In this document: one piece after another, positions 32,541 to 44,490 of the stretch
Position numbering within the stretch: the stretch's first letter is position 1
How the letters are laid out: every line of letters begins with the position of its first letter
Assembly: GCA_963931865.1 (NCBI GenBank)
Contig: OZ007511.1
Location: 11,173,396 to 11,237,395, forward strand
DNA: 64,000 nt
Direction: 5' to 3'
Origin: Axinella damicornis
Taxonomy: Eukaryota > Porifera > Demospongiae > Axinellida > Axinellidae
Position numbers and translations under genes: made by a program
Notes under the pieces: generated by a model
What the model saw: only the letters and a program-made list of their open reading frames with translations
Database searches by the model: none
What the model was told of the DNA's origin: nothing

Positions 32541-34089
32541 GGTGGGTGAGCGCTTACCCCACAAAACCACAAAGGTCTAAAATTAAATTCAGGGTGGTCG
32601 CTCGCACAAGATGGCGCTTGCTTGGGGGAGTACAGTAAAGTGTTTCTCAACTCCATTCTTCAATGATCAAATTTTGCAAGCGTCTCAATTTTAAAGTACA
32701 ATGATACAACAGCTCACTGTTACAAGAATGCGTTTTACTTTAGTTCGCCAGCATTGTTAGTCACAAGCTAAGTGTACATGTTTACAAGCCAGATGCTAGC
32801 ACACCTTGGTTAAGTACTACGAAGTGTTAATGAAAGCTACTTGGTACACACGGTGCATGTTAGCTCTCTTCCATCTGTGTAAGGAGGGCATATACCACGA
32901 CACTGAACCTCAACGTGGTAGAACAAAGCTCCGTTTGTATTGCTTACACTGCCAGGTATAGACTGTGGACTTTGATCAATGCATTCGAATGTTGAGCGAT
33001 GATGTGTGTATCTTTCTGCCATCAGGTAGCCATAGTATTCACGAGTCCATGAGGAAGGGCACACAGTCTTTCCTGGTATCATCATCACTGTCCCCCTGGT
33101 TGAAGCATAGCACACTGCACACGGGACATTGTGGTTGAGAACTGCAGAGAGTGGGGCACTGTCATATGTGTCATACTCTGCACCGTATAGGTAGGCACGA
33201 CCTGCTTGTACACCATTTGTGTACCTCAGGTAGTTTGGGTTATCAGGTAAGCAGAGATAGTTAGCGCCACCTCCTCTTTCGTTATACCAGCTTCCGGCAG
33301 CCCTTGCTGCGTAGACGAGTTGTGTTCCGGAAGTGGTTGGACATGTGGTCCTCCCCCACCTAGTGTACACCACCCCACCAGCAGTGGGACCCGGGGGACC
33401 AGCAGGACCAGTGGCTCCTTTCTGCCCAGTCACGCCTGTTGGTCCTAGGGAATATATGCAAGTAATATATAGACCTTATTCCGGCGAAATAAAATTCGGC
33501 CTCCATTACAGATAGGCTGCATCCCAGATTTGAAGTGAATAGTATTTATCATACACCTACGTTTGAATAATGTACAGCAGTCAATGGGAAAGCCTGGTAC
33601 GCAAGCGCAGTTGATAAAAACCCGTATTTTGTACAGTAGGTCACGTGAAAAATCCGTATTAGTACTGTTGGTCACGCGAGAGATCCGTATTATGTACAGT
33701 AAGTCACGTGCGCTACAGCAAATCTATGTCAGAGACTACCTGGACTAGCTGATACTGACTACCTTTTGGGCTCCTGAAGAGGACTGACTTACATCTCGAT
33801 ACTTCCGGAAGTCGAGGTTGAACTCGTTCGTATACTCGGACATCCCGTTTGAAATGGACCGTACAACTGCCTAGTCATCAGCGTGGACCGACCGTACAGC
33901 TGCCGTGGCTCCGCCTTGGGCTTGGTACGCAGGCCTTCTCGCCCAAGCGTTTGAAGCTTGCCGTACTAACGCGAAGGGTGAACCAGAACTGAAAAATATT
34001 GTCGCCAAGCAAGCTATGGTAACGCGCATTCGCTACGTTCATTGGTAGAGGAACGTGCAATGAAATTCCAGGTTTGTATGATAAAATCA

Positions 34090-34232
34090 GTATCACCATA
34101 GTACCAAGCTATACCGGAAACATATCACTCGTTTGTCGCCTTCGGCATTGTTACTCGTGCTTCGCACTCGTAACAATACTACGGCAACAAACTCGTGATA
34201 TTTTCCGGTATAGCTTGGTACTATGGTGATAC
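34090..34232. repeat. Foldback in intron 2 of gene C
   Basis: GTATCACCATAGTACCAAGC with TATACCGGAAA (34090-34120) is inverted perfectly at 34202-34232. The interior also pairs (ACTCGTTTGT.. with ..ACAAACTCGT; GTTACTCGTGC with GCACTCGTAAC). It is probably a small hairpin-type mobile element. Confidence 0.75.
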
Positions 34233-34244
34233 TTATATAGTATA

Positions 34245-34790
34245 GTGTCCGTTATAGCCTCTCAAAATTCTGGATTTCCCCACTGAAGCCCATACAAATC
34301 CAAGAATTTTTCAGCGCCTCCAGTAGAAAAATATGGGCTTCAATGTGAAGATCTTGAATTTTGGGAGGCCATAACTCGGACACTGTGCATTTTGTGTGCT
34401 TCAAATCTCTGATGCAGCCTATCTGTCATGGTGACCAATAGGTACAAGGGGTTGTCATTGTCATGGTAAGGCACAGTTGCGAAATGGCTGGTACATCAGT
34501 AATGGTACGAGAAAGCAACCTACTGTTATGTACATATTCTGTGCCCGAGGATATGGATGCCGATTGTAGGAGAAGCGACAGCCTGACAAAGACAACTGCT
34601 ATGCAAATAGCTTTGCCTACACCTCGTCTTACTCGAGTGCCTATAGTGAAGTATTTCTAGTCATGCATCATAGTTCTAATCTTGTGTCGCTGTTTGGCCG
34701 ACTGAACTTCTATTATTGCATTACATTGCGGATATAATATTTTTTGGGCAACACATAAATAGAACGCATACGGTACATTACGGTGTGAGC
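34245..34790. repeat. Interspersed repeat shared by intron 2 of genes C and E
   Basis: AGTGTCCGTTATAGCC..GGCCATAACTCGGACACTG forms a short inverted-repeat element at 34245-34387. It is followed by a block (GCACAGTTGCGAAATGGCTG.. to ..AGAACGCATACGGTACATTA) that recurs at 42870-43400 in gene E. A related version is the interior of the TA-target element at 60586-61100. Confidence 0.65.
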
Positions 34791-35792
34791 ATGAGCTTTA
34801 TGACTAGAACCATATGAACAAGCTCCCTATGAGAAGTAGCTAAGAACTATGTACCTACCTTGCAGGCCAGGAGGCCCTTGAAGCTGTATTCCTCGATCTC
34901 CCTTCTCCCCCTTTCTACCAGAAGGTCCGACTGGTCCCTGCTGTCCATCAGCCCCTTGTAGCTGTATTCCTTGATCTCCCTTTTCCCCCTTCATACCAGA
35001 AGGTCCGACTGGTCCCTGGAGTCCATCACGTCCATCCCTCCCATCCCTGCTTTGCTGGTGCAGTAGTACTGGAATGTTACCACAGAGAGAGGAGGAGTTG
35101 CTAGGCTGCTGTGAAGGTGCTGGTGTAGACTCAGCACTCTCTGACCTAGGGAGTGCAGTGGCTGCGGGGGAACACATATATATTTCATGATAGAATCTGC
35201 AAGGAATGTATTCCACCAAAATCTTGACATCAATCTTGGAATCTCAAGTGTCCATACCAGCCTCTAGATTGTGGAAGAGAGGCACACAGGCACAAAATTG
35301 TGTAGCACGTATTCCTTTCTGTTGAGATTGAACAGGGTCTCGATAGTTGTCACACCTTAAATATATACATTAAGGTACGCCACGGTCTCTGAATGAATTT
35401 ACTGTGTTACGTATGACGTTGAGTACACCGATTCAAGACTTGGGACGAGGAAGTGTATACTGATTCATGAGATGAGGAAAAGGTGTGATTGATTCATGGC
35501 TTGAAGGCGGAAAAGGGTTTATTAATTCAATTTCATGACTAATGATGTAAAGTGTGTACTGATGACTAGCCCTTTCTATTTGACTGGAAGTAAAGTAGTA
35601 AGAAGGTCCAAAGTCTGGCTACACCTGGTAAACAATAAGCAAGTTGTTGCTTACTGAAGCTGTCCTGTCCTGTTCTGCAGTTTGTTGAATGAGAACAGTA
35701 AAGTCTGTCTGTTTGTACCTACACAACACCAAGGCTATTGTCTGACAGCTTTGGAGAATGTTGTATAGTGTAGTCAATATCATGTTCTAAAG

Positions 35793-36207
35793 CAGGAGCT
35801 TTTGAGCGGCGGAGCTGCAAAGGAGCGTGCAACTACCGCATACACCCGAGTGCCGTCCAAATCCAAAAAATTATTAGCTAGCGAACTTCCAAATACGGAA
35901 ACCTGTTCTTCAATGTAGCGTCATAATGACGACTTAAAAACCCACGTGTTCTGTGGTAGCGATGTGAGAAGTTTGACACTCACTCAGCGGAGTGCCTTTG
36001 ACCTAGCCGCAGTGAATTGGCCAAGCGAACGGGTGACAGTGAAAGCGATTTGCCACAAAAATGTGGTAGATTTGAAGATCCCGGGACCCCTCACCGTTTG
36101 GAGACGCCTTCTTCTTCGTTTCCAAAACGGAAATACATAGGTAATTAGGATTAGGACGGAACCGGAGTTACACGCTCCTTCACGGCTCCGCCGCTCATAA
36201 GCTCCTG
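35793..36207. mobile_element. CAGGAGC-family element, copy 2 (7-bp duplication TCTAAAG)
   Basis: The ends CAGGAGCTTTTGAGCGGCGG with AGCTGCAAAGGAGCGTG and the inverted CACGCTCCTTCACGGCTCCG with CCGCTCATAAGCTCCTG are near perfect. TCTAAAG flanks it at 35786-35792 and 36208-36214. The 415-bp interior contains no convincing gene. Confidence 0.87.
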
Positions 36208-36739
36208 TCTAAAGTAATTATGTAATGCACACTGCACATGCACAGGAGCTCAAACATTACTTCATTCCCAAACCACCGTGTACGTACCTAATCCAGATCC
36301 AGAGTTCCCTTCCAAACTTCATGGCATACGTATGCTTAAGTACAATCGGTGAACTAATAATTGTGACTGGATGTGTATATATTTATGAGAATGTACATAT
36401 GTGGCAACTGCTCAGTGAAAGAAGGCAACAAGTTGGTGGCATGAAGTATGAACAGTGGACAAGTTGGAGACTATTAGTCTTGCATGGGATGGCACTTGCT
36501 TGGGGGAGTACATACAGTAAAGTGTTTCTCAACTCCATTCTTCAATGACATTCAAATTTTTTGCAAGCATCTCAATTTTAAAGTACAATCATTCAAGAAA
36601 ATGGTCACAGGAAAAGCTAATGATACAACAGCTCACTTTTACAAGAATGCATTTTACTTTAGTTTGCCAGCATTATTAGTCACAAACTACATGTTTACTG
36701 CCTGATGCTAACACACCTTGTTTATTGTGCTACAAAGTG

Positions 36740-39653
36740 TTACTTGGTGCACACGGTGCATGTAAGCTCTCTGCCGTTGGTGTAAGGAGGGCATATGCCA
36801 GCACACCGAGCTTCAACATGCTCGAACAGTGCTCCTTCTGTATTGCTTGCACTGCCAGGTATAGACTGTGGACTTTGATCAACACATTCGAATGTTGAGC
36901 GACGATGTGTGTGTTTTTCTGCCATCAGGTAGCCATAGTATTCACGAGTCCATGAGGAAGGGCACACAGTCTTTCCTGGTATCATCATCACTGTCCCCCT
37001 GGTTGAAGCATAGCACACTGCACACGGTACATTGTGGTTGAGAACTGCAGAGAGTGGGGCACTCTCGTATGTGTCATACTCTGCACCGTATAGGTAGGCA
37101 CGACCTGCTTGTACACCATTTGTGTACCTCAGGTAGTTTGGGTCATCAGGTAAGCAGAGATAGTTAGTGCCACCTCCTATTTGGTTGTACCAGCTTCCGG
37201 CAGCTCTTCCTGCGTAGACGAGTTGTGTTCCAGAAGTAGTTGGACATGTGGTCCTCCCCCACCTAGTGTAGACCACCCCACCAGCAGTGGGACCTGGGGG
37301 ACCAGCAGGACCAGTGGCTCCTTTCTGCCCAGTCAAACCTGCTTGCCCTAAGGAATTTTTGAAAGTAATTGATATTGCTGTGTCTGTATTGAAGCCTTAT
37401 ACGTAGATCTAGTAATCCACATACTAATGGTGACTACAAAAGATAGGACAGATCTCCACCATACTCCTGTGTTAGTTGTACCACTCATAAGGATTATTTT
37501 CTTCTCCATTGGTTAGCATGCACGTGCCTTTTGTCAACTAATTTTTGAACTGATACATTTGTACATAAGGGTGGTTCAAGTGAAAACCGAACCTTATGTT
37601 TTTATAGCCTCAGAGACAAAGGAATACAAATGGCTGTCCTCACATGTGAATGTGCAGCTACGTAGTTAGCTTGCATCAATACATTAAGATTCTAACGTGT
37701 GTCTGTGTGTGTGTCTGTGTGTGTGTCTGTAAGTGACGGAAGTGGGATGTTCGTGGGGCGGGACTAGACTATAGTGACGCACGACCTTCGTACTTTAATT
37801 TATTTACTGAACCTCAAACTCCGCGCAGAATGTTCTAGAACATTGGACTGGAATCCTGCTGGGGCTGCAAGCGGATGCATGCAATCGGGGAGCAGCAGCC
37901 GAAGCGGACGCGATCGGGAGCAGCAGCTGAAGCGGATGCTAGCGGCGAGCATGCAGCAGCAGCTGAAGCAGGCGCAATCGGGGAGCAGCAGCTGGAAGCG
38001 GACACAAACGGGGAGCAGCAGTTGAAGCGGATGCAATCGGGCCAGGGAGCAGCAGCTGATTCGAAGCGGACGCAAGTGGCGAGCAGCAGCTGAAGCGGAC
38101 GCAATCGGGGGGCAAGCGGACACAATCGGGGGGCAAGCGGACGTAATCGGGGAGCAGCAGCCCTGCACAGAGAGCTCTCCGGCGCTGGGTTACTCACGGT
38201 AGGTGAACGAGGGGGAAGTAGCTGAACTAGCGAAGCGACAGTATGAGCAGGAGCCATATGACTAGAACCATAGGAATAAAGCTCCCCATGAAAAGTAGTA
38301 AGAACAATGTACCTTGCAGGCCAGGAGGCCCTTGAAGCTGTATTCCTCGATCACCCTTTTCTCCCTTAATTCCGGAAAGTCCAGTTGGTCCCTGGGGTCC
38401 GACTGGTCCCTGGAGTCCATCACGTCCATCCCTCCCATCCCTGCCTTGCTGGTGCAGTAGTACCGGAATGTTACCACAGAGAGAGGAGGAGTTGCTAGCC
38501 TGCTGTGAAGGTGCTGGTGTAGACTCAGCACTCCTCTCTGACCTGGTGATAGCAGTGGCTGCAGGAGAAAACATTTCACGATAGAATCTGCAAGAGATGT
38601 GTTCCACGCAAATCTATGCGATCAATCTTGGAATCTCAAGTATATACCCCTCTAGGTTGTTCAACAGATCTAGGCGCACTGGCTGAAAATTTACATACGT
38701 AAACTAGAGATCGTAGTAATTGCATGCACATGCAGACACAGCACATGTGAATGCAAAGAGCACACAAACCGCTGTCCCTTCCTACGCACTTCAGAACTTT
38801 TGTTCTTGTGAGTTCTGGCTACTATTGACACGGGACACACTTGTTGGCCATTGTAGCACTTGTTCCTTGCATTTGAGATCAAACATAATCTCAGTAGCTG
38901 GACTGGGCAGCTGTAGGTCGATCCATCATTTGCTTATACGTATAGTCACTTACAAACGTAGCAAGGCTATGTTGGTACTGAGTGATGTATAGCATCACAT
39001 CATATACGTATGTGCCAAGAGAGTGCACATGTGTGTACACAATCTCGAGATAGTACAGCGTTGTTACACATTCTTGATTTTCGGTACAAAATTTGAGGTT
39101 CAATGTCTACATTGTATACATGCAATTCCCAGTTTACTTGGAATTAGTACGAGGGGCAACCGCACTCCTGGTAGCCACGGTTAAACGGTAGCACAAGCTA
39201 AGTGTGACAGTTCGTTCCAATTATCACACATCACGTGAGTACCATGATAGCTATATACAGGGAAGATCAGAAATTATTTAGAGTGCTCTCAAGTACCATT
39301 CATAAAGTAGCCGCGTTGCTACCTGCCGTAGCGCAAGCTAAGTATTGCAATACGTTCCAATTAACGCACATGCCACGTGGCAACCACGCTCAGTCGATCG
39401 CGAGCAATGGTGACCAAAAGGAAGACAAGACATAATTACATGTACGTAACTGACCACACTGCTTGTGCACATGCTTGTTAGCTAGCCATTTCCTCTCTTG
39501 AAGTATACAATAATCTGACTATGAACCACTTGCATACATACATCTAGGGTACCAGTAGAATGAGTGCTTTGGTAAGTGTGTGAGATTCTGCTCACCAGTA
39601 CATTGTCCAGCAACCAGCAGCAGAGAAAGTGCAGCAAGTAATTTTGCCTCCAT
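36740..39653 (-). CDS. Short-chain (spongin-type) collagen, gene D
   Basis: Exons 39596-39653, 38313-38558 and 36740-37347; 303 residues, the shortest complete copy because its collagen exon has a single [12 protein letters not shown] module after [17 protein letters not shown]. The N-terminal part reads [20 protein letters not shown] then [14 protein letters not shown], the type shared with C and E. The C-domain opens [20 protein letters not shown]. Variable patches: [57 protein letters not shown]. The TATA box is at 39759-39767. The upstream DNA (to about 40560) is shared with F and H. Intron 2 carries the same minisatellite as gene B. Stop TAA. Confidence 0.9.
37866..38165. repeat. Minisatellite of about 28 bp in intron 2 of gene D
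   Basis: Units GAGCAGCAGCTGAAGCGG plus ACGCAATCGGG or length variants, about ten copies; same family as 28577-28940. The flanks are also shared (TAAGTGACGGAAGTGGGATG before; CTCTCCGGCGCTGGGTTACT after). Confidence 0.85.
39150..39435. repeat. Interspersed repeat, GGGGCAACC..CTCCTGGTAGCC family
   Basis: GAGGGGCAACCGCACTCCTG and ATGCCACGTGGCAACCACGC match the tandem pair at 51016-51990. It lies in intron 1 of gene D. Further solo ends (TTACACTCCTGGTAGGGG..) lie in intron 1 of B, F, G and H. Confidence 0.65.
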
Positions 39654-39758
39654 TATTCCAGTAGTAGATATTGAAGAGATTTGGCACTATATTCACTTTG
39701 TGTAGTTGAAGAATGTATCAATCGCTGACAGGTTGGTGATACTGTGCAACTGCGTCTC

Positions 39759-39767
39759 CTTATATAC
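39759..39767 (-). promoter_or_regulatory. TATA box of gene D
   Basis: GTATATAAG followed by GAGACGCAGTTGCA, about 106 bp upstream of the ATG. Same position and context as in E, F and G. Confidence 0.55.
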
Positions 39768-39959
39768 AGTTTGAAATTCCTTTGATGTCGTACCTTGGAC
39801 TGTTATACTTTTCATTTGGTATTGACATTGCTTAAAGTTGTGTGGCGGTTCAAAAAAATCTACAGATATGCTGATGTATATACATACCTCTGTCAAAATT
39901 CAGTTGTTTACTCTTGAGAAGAATTTGGAACTGCTTTGGGTTGTACTTTAATTGGGCTG

Positions 39960-41280
39960 ATAAAGTCTGTACTTTTGGTATTGGCATTAAGAAGAGTTCA
40001 GAAAATCCATTGACCTAGTTGGTGTACCTTGGGCCAATAAGATCTGTACTTTTCATTTGGTTTGACATTTTGTTGATTCATACAAATCAGAACATCAGCT
40101 GTGTACCCGGCTATCAAAACTCAGTTGTTTACTCTTGAGAAGAGTTTGCTGCATTAGGTCATACTTTTGTTGGGCTGATAAAGTCTGTACTTTTGGTATT
40201 GGCATTAAGAAGAGTTCAGAAAATCCATTGACATAGTGTACCTTAGGGTACTAAGATCTGTACTTTTCATTTGGTTTTGACATTCTGCTGATTCACACAA
40301 ATCTGAACATCTGCTGTGTATCAAAACTCAGTTGTTTACTCTTGAGAAGAGTTCAGGATGGCATGATTGGTAGTGTGGGAACACCGTATGCTGTTGCCTC
40401 AAGCACACCGAGTTCACAATCAGAATTATGACAGAAGTCTTTGCTGGCTAGAAGATAGTTGTGCAACTGCCTATGATGACAATGCATCTATTATGACCAA
40501 CCACCTGTGTTGGCGATTCCTATTCTTGCACATGCACAGTACATTGTAGGGCCCCCAAAAATTGTGTCGGTTTGTCTTGGAGAAATATTGCTTTAAAACG
40601 GTAGGATGACTTGTCTCAACTGCGATGTTCACGTGACTTCATATATGCTCAGGTATCTTTAAGTTTTACATAGCAGCAAACCACAGTAGCCGATGATGCA
40701 TGAGTCGAAACTACGAACATATGGCACTGTTCTACCATGGGTGTGCCGCCTATTGGCACTCTTGTGAGAGGCAGTTGCTAAAGTATCACCAACCTACTGA
40801 TAGAGTAAATTGCTGATGACGGGAAGACATGTATATACAGACATGCTAGTTGTACGAGTACGTATATGTTACCAGAAGTTGGTGGTACCTTCAAATTTGG
40901 ACAAAGTGATGTTCCGATACTTTGTTGACACCGGTGCCTGTGCCACTTCTGAAGCAACTGTAGCTTTTGCAGCTTCGGAAAGTTGAACCCTTCTGCTGTA
41001 GGCCAATCTTTTGTAAACATAGCTGAATTTAACATTGTAAGGAACATACGTAACCAAATATTGTCCTGTTTTGGTGCAGACACTCACAGCTACTCTCAAG
41101 TACTGAAATATTAGCTATACAACTGTTTTCCTTGTTCTTGCCGTTCTGCTTTGACTATGGAATGAGTATGTTGGAATGCGTACAGTGACCAACCACATAG
41201 AGTGCTGATTAGATTACCAAACAGCCTGCGTACCTCGTACTGATATTGTGTAGCAGCAGAAGTTGATCTTCTTACTGATA
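39960..41280. other. Upstream flank of gene D, shared with F and H
   Basis: Contains internally repeated segments (AAAACTCAGTTGTTTACTCT with TGAGAAGAGTT, twice) and blocks also present at 48250-49140 and 59520-60480. Near 41075 it carries the uninterrupted CTCACAG site that in the two paralogous units holds CAGGAGC elements. No gene recognised. Confidence 0.6.
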
Positions 41281-41288
41281 GATTGATT

Positions 41289-41973
41289 CAGGAGCCCATA
41301 ATGAGAAGGAGCGTCCATCTAGCATAACCATCAGGTGCAGGGTAGTAGCACACAATGCTCCTTTTACTGGTTTGCGGTCGGTGCATTTTAATTGTACTGT
41401 CGCTGCACATGACATTGCGTAAGTAAGTGTTCAGTGATTGTTTTGCTAGCAAGCTAGCACTGAAGCATGCCACGATGGATGCTCCGGGCGAAATTCTTGC
41501 TGAGCGACCATATGAACAGCATCTCTCCGGATGGAAAGAGCGCGACTTGATAAGGCAGAATGTTCTTTCGAAGGCAGCACCACAGATATAGGTACACGCA
41601 TGGGACACTTAGGCTAGGTCAGACAGGAGACTCCCACTGTCACTACTGACCAAGCCTCTGCATGGCATGCTGCATGACATTTCACTACCTCCACAACGAA
41701 TGCTTCCATGATATCAATATCAAGTTCTTGTAGATGGCACGAAATGAACATCACCAGACACTTAGGTTTTGCCATAGTCAGCCATTCATGTTTAATACTT
41801 ATTACACGTTGTGCGAGCCCTCATAGGTTTCTTAACAAACAAAGTAGGTGCGAGTTGTAACCCTTCCATATAAGGCACGTTGTGTGACTGCTAACCTGGC
41901 AACAGATGGAACCCTCGCAAATATGGTAGTTTGACACTCCTTCACACCCCTTGGTGGCAATCATAAGCTCCTG
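41289..41973. mobile_element. CAGGAGC-family element, copy 3 (ATTGATT / ATTGAGT)
   Basis: It begins CAGGAGCCCATAATGAGAAG and ends ..GGCAATCATAAGCTCCTG. Flanks are ATTGATT (41282-41288) and ATTGAGT (41974-41980), one mismatch. It is orthologous in position to the copy at 61.73 kb, whose duplication is exact, so the pair was copied along with the gene unit. It contains a short frame at 41475-41591 conserved in that copy. Confidence 0.83.
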
Positions 41974-42159
41974 ATTGAGTGGTTGTCCTTTTATGGTTTA
42001 TTAATTTTTTTTTTCAAATTTAGTATAGTTTTACGAGTCATTTAGAAGAGACAAGTAATTGGTAACAGCAAAAGCTATAGCAATACAACATGCTTAACTA
42101 CAAAATACGTATAACACAGTGCACTGCCTGTATTATATAATTAGTCACAAAGTTATGAA

Positions 42160-44371
42160 CTACTTGGTGCACACGGTGCATGTAAGCTCTCTTCCATCTG
42201 TGTAAGGAGGGCATATGCCAGCACACCGAGCTTCAACGTGGTAGAACAAAGCTCCATTTGTATCGCTTGCACTGCCAGGTATAGACTGTGGACTTTGATC
42301 AACACATTCGAATGTTGAGCGATGATGGTCATGTTTTTCTGCCATCAGGTAGCCATAGTATTCACGAGTCCATGAGGAAGGGCACACAGTCTTTCCTGGT
42401 ATCATCATCACTGTCCCCCTGGTTGAAGCATAGCACACTGCACACGGGACATTGTGGTTGAGAACTGCAGAGAGTGGGGCACTGTCATATGTGTCATACT
42501 CTGCACCGTATAGGTAGGCACGAGTTGTTTGTGCACCATTTGTATACCTCAGGTAGTTTGGGTTATCAGGTAAGCAGAGATAGTTAGCTCCACCTCCTCG
42601 TTGGTTCCAGTTGCTTCCAGCAGCTCTTCCTGCATAGGCTAGTTGTGTTCCAGAAGTGGTTGGACATGTGGTCCTCCCCCACCTAGTGTACACCACCCCA
42701 CCAGCAGTGGGACCCGGGGGACCAGCAGGACCAGTGGCTCCTTTCTGCCCAGTCAAGCCTGTTGGTCCTAGGGAATATATGCAAGTAATATAGACCTTAT
42801 TCCGGCAAAATAAAATTTGGTCTCCATTGCAGATAGGCTGTATCCCAGATTTTAAGTGAATAGTATGTATGGTGTCCGTTATAGCCACTCAAAATTTCCC
42901 CATTGAAGCCCATACAAATCTTTCGGTGCCTCCAGTAGAAAAATGTAAGATTTTGTATGGGTTTCAATGTGAAGATCTTGAATTTTGGGAGGCCATAACT
43001 CGGACACTGTGCATTCTGTGTGCTTCAAATCTCTGATGCAGCCTATCTGTCATGGTGACCAATAGGTACAAGGGGTTGCCATTGTCATGGTAAGGCACAG
43101 TTGCGAAATGGCTGGTACATCAGTAAAGGTATGAGAAAGCAACCTATACTGTTATGTACGCCGATTGTAGGAGAAAGGTAGTGACAGTCTGACAACCTGG
43201 AACAAAGACAACCGCTATGCAAATAGCTTTGCCTACACCTCGTCTTACTCGAGTGCCTAGTGAGGTATTTCTAGTCATGCATCATAGTTCTACTCTTGTG
43301 TCGCTGTTTTGCCGACTGAACTTCTATTATTGCGTTACATTGCGGATATAATTATTTTTTGGGCGACACATAAGTAGAACGCATACGGTACATTACGGTG
43401 TGAGCATGAGCTTTATGACTAGAACCATATGAACAAGCTCCCCATGAGAAGTAGCTAAGAACTATGTACCTACGTACCTTGCAGGCCAGGAGGCCCTTGA
43501 AGCTGTATTCCTTGATCTCCCTTCTCCCCCTTTCTACCAGAAGGTCCGACTGGTCCCTGCTGTCCATCAGCCCCTTGTAGCTGTATTCCTTGATCTCCCT
43601 TTTCCCCCTTCATACCAGAAGGTCCGACTGGTCCCTGGAGTCCATCACGTCCATCCCTCCCATCCCTGCCTTGCTGGTGCAGTAGTACCGGAATGTTACC
43701 ACAGAGAGAGGAGGAGTTGCTAGGCTGCTGTGAAGGTGCTGGTGTAGACTCGGCACTCTCTGACCTAGGGAGTGCAGTGGCTGCGGGGGAACACATATAT
43801 ATTTCATGATAGAATCTGCAAGGAATGTATTCCACCAAAATCTTGACATCAATCTTGGAATCTCAAGTGTCTATACCAGCCTCTAGATTGTGGAAGAGAG
43901 GCACACAGGCACAAAATTGTGTAGCACGTATTCCTTTCTGTTGAGATTGAACAGGGTCTCGATAGTTGTCACACCTGTAGGTCCCTCGTTGTTTAAATTG
44001 GTAATTGAGTGATATACAGCATCACATGTGTATACGCAATCTCGAGATTGTACAGCACTGTTACACATTCTTAAGATTTGGTACACATATTTGAGATTCC
44101 GAAATTTTGTTATGCGATGTCTAGATTGTAGACATGCAATTCCCAGTTTGCGTGGAATAAATACACGTACGTAACTGGCCACACTGTGCACATGCTTGTT
44201 AGCTAACCATTTCCTCTCTTAAAGTATACGATTGACTATGCACCACTTGCACACATCTAGGGCACCAGTATAGTAGAATGAGTGCTTTGGTAAGTGTTTG
44301 AGATTCTGCTCACCAGTAAATTGTCCAGCAACCAGCAGCAGAGAAAGTGCAGCAAGTAACTTTGCTTCCAT
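42160..44371 (-). CDS. Short-chain (spongin-type) collagen, gene E
   Basis: Exons 44314-44371, 43478-43780 and 42160-42767; 322 residues, stop TAG. The product is a secreted chain: signal peptide [19 protein letters not shown], a Ser/Thr-rich stretch with one Cys ([14 protein letters not shown]), about 20 Gly-X-Y triplets with recurring four-residue interruptions (GIQLQG), then a C-domain of about 175 residues starting [15 protein letters not shown]. The domain has ten cysteines (TTCP, YLCLP, VPCAVC, TVCP, FECVD, ARC, ICPP, LTCTVC), as in sponge short-chain collagen C4, a family whose C-domain is distantly related to the type IV collagen NC1 domain. Variable patches: [57 protein letters not shown]. 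Phe replaces Cys in the signal exon (QFT for QCT). The collagen exon is almost identical to that of C. Confidence 0.9.
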
Positions 44372-44458
44372 TATTGCTGTAGTAGATGTTCGAAATTGAA
44401 GAATATGTGTATCAGCCTCTGAGGGGTTTGTGAATGGTGATATTTGCAACTGTGTCTC

Positions 44459-44490
44459 CTTATATACTTTTTGATGCTCCACTTACGTCA
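44459..44490 (-). promoter_or_regulatory. Core promoter of gene E: TATA box and TGACGTAAG site
   Basis: GTATATAAGG at 44459-44467 with TGACGTAAG at 44482-44490, 90-120 bp upstream of the ATG. Confidence 0.55.

Larger units (their letters stand above)
32837..35161 (-). pseudogene. Short-chain collagen, gene C, lacking its signal-peptide exon
   Basis: The collagen exon 34859-35161 ([33 protein letters not shown], then GRDG triplets with two GEKGD modules) and the C-domain exon 32837-33444 (stop TAG) are both open and have intact splice sites. The variable patches read [45 protein letters not shown] and [15 protein letters not shown]. No exon 1 exists upstream. At about 35365 the sequence jumps from intron-1 DNA (GATAGTTGTCACACCT) straight into DNA that in gene E lies about 200 bp upstream of exon 1 (AAATATATACATTAAGG). 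So exon 1, promoter and part of intron 1 are deleted. Without these it should be silent, unless its phase-1 exons are spliced onto transcripts from gene D upstream. Confidence 0.8.

Noticed and set aside
36225..36548. + strand ORF of about 107 codons between C and D
   Set aside because: Corresponding segments near 45070, 54330 and 55500 carry frameshifts and stops; no domain visible; it is repeated intergenic flank.
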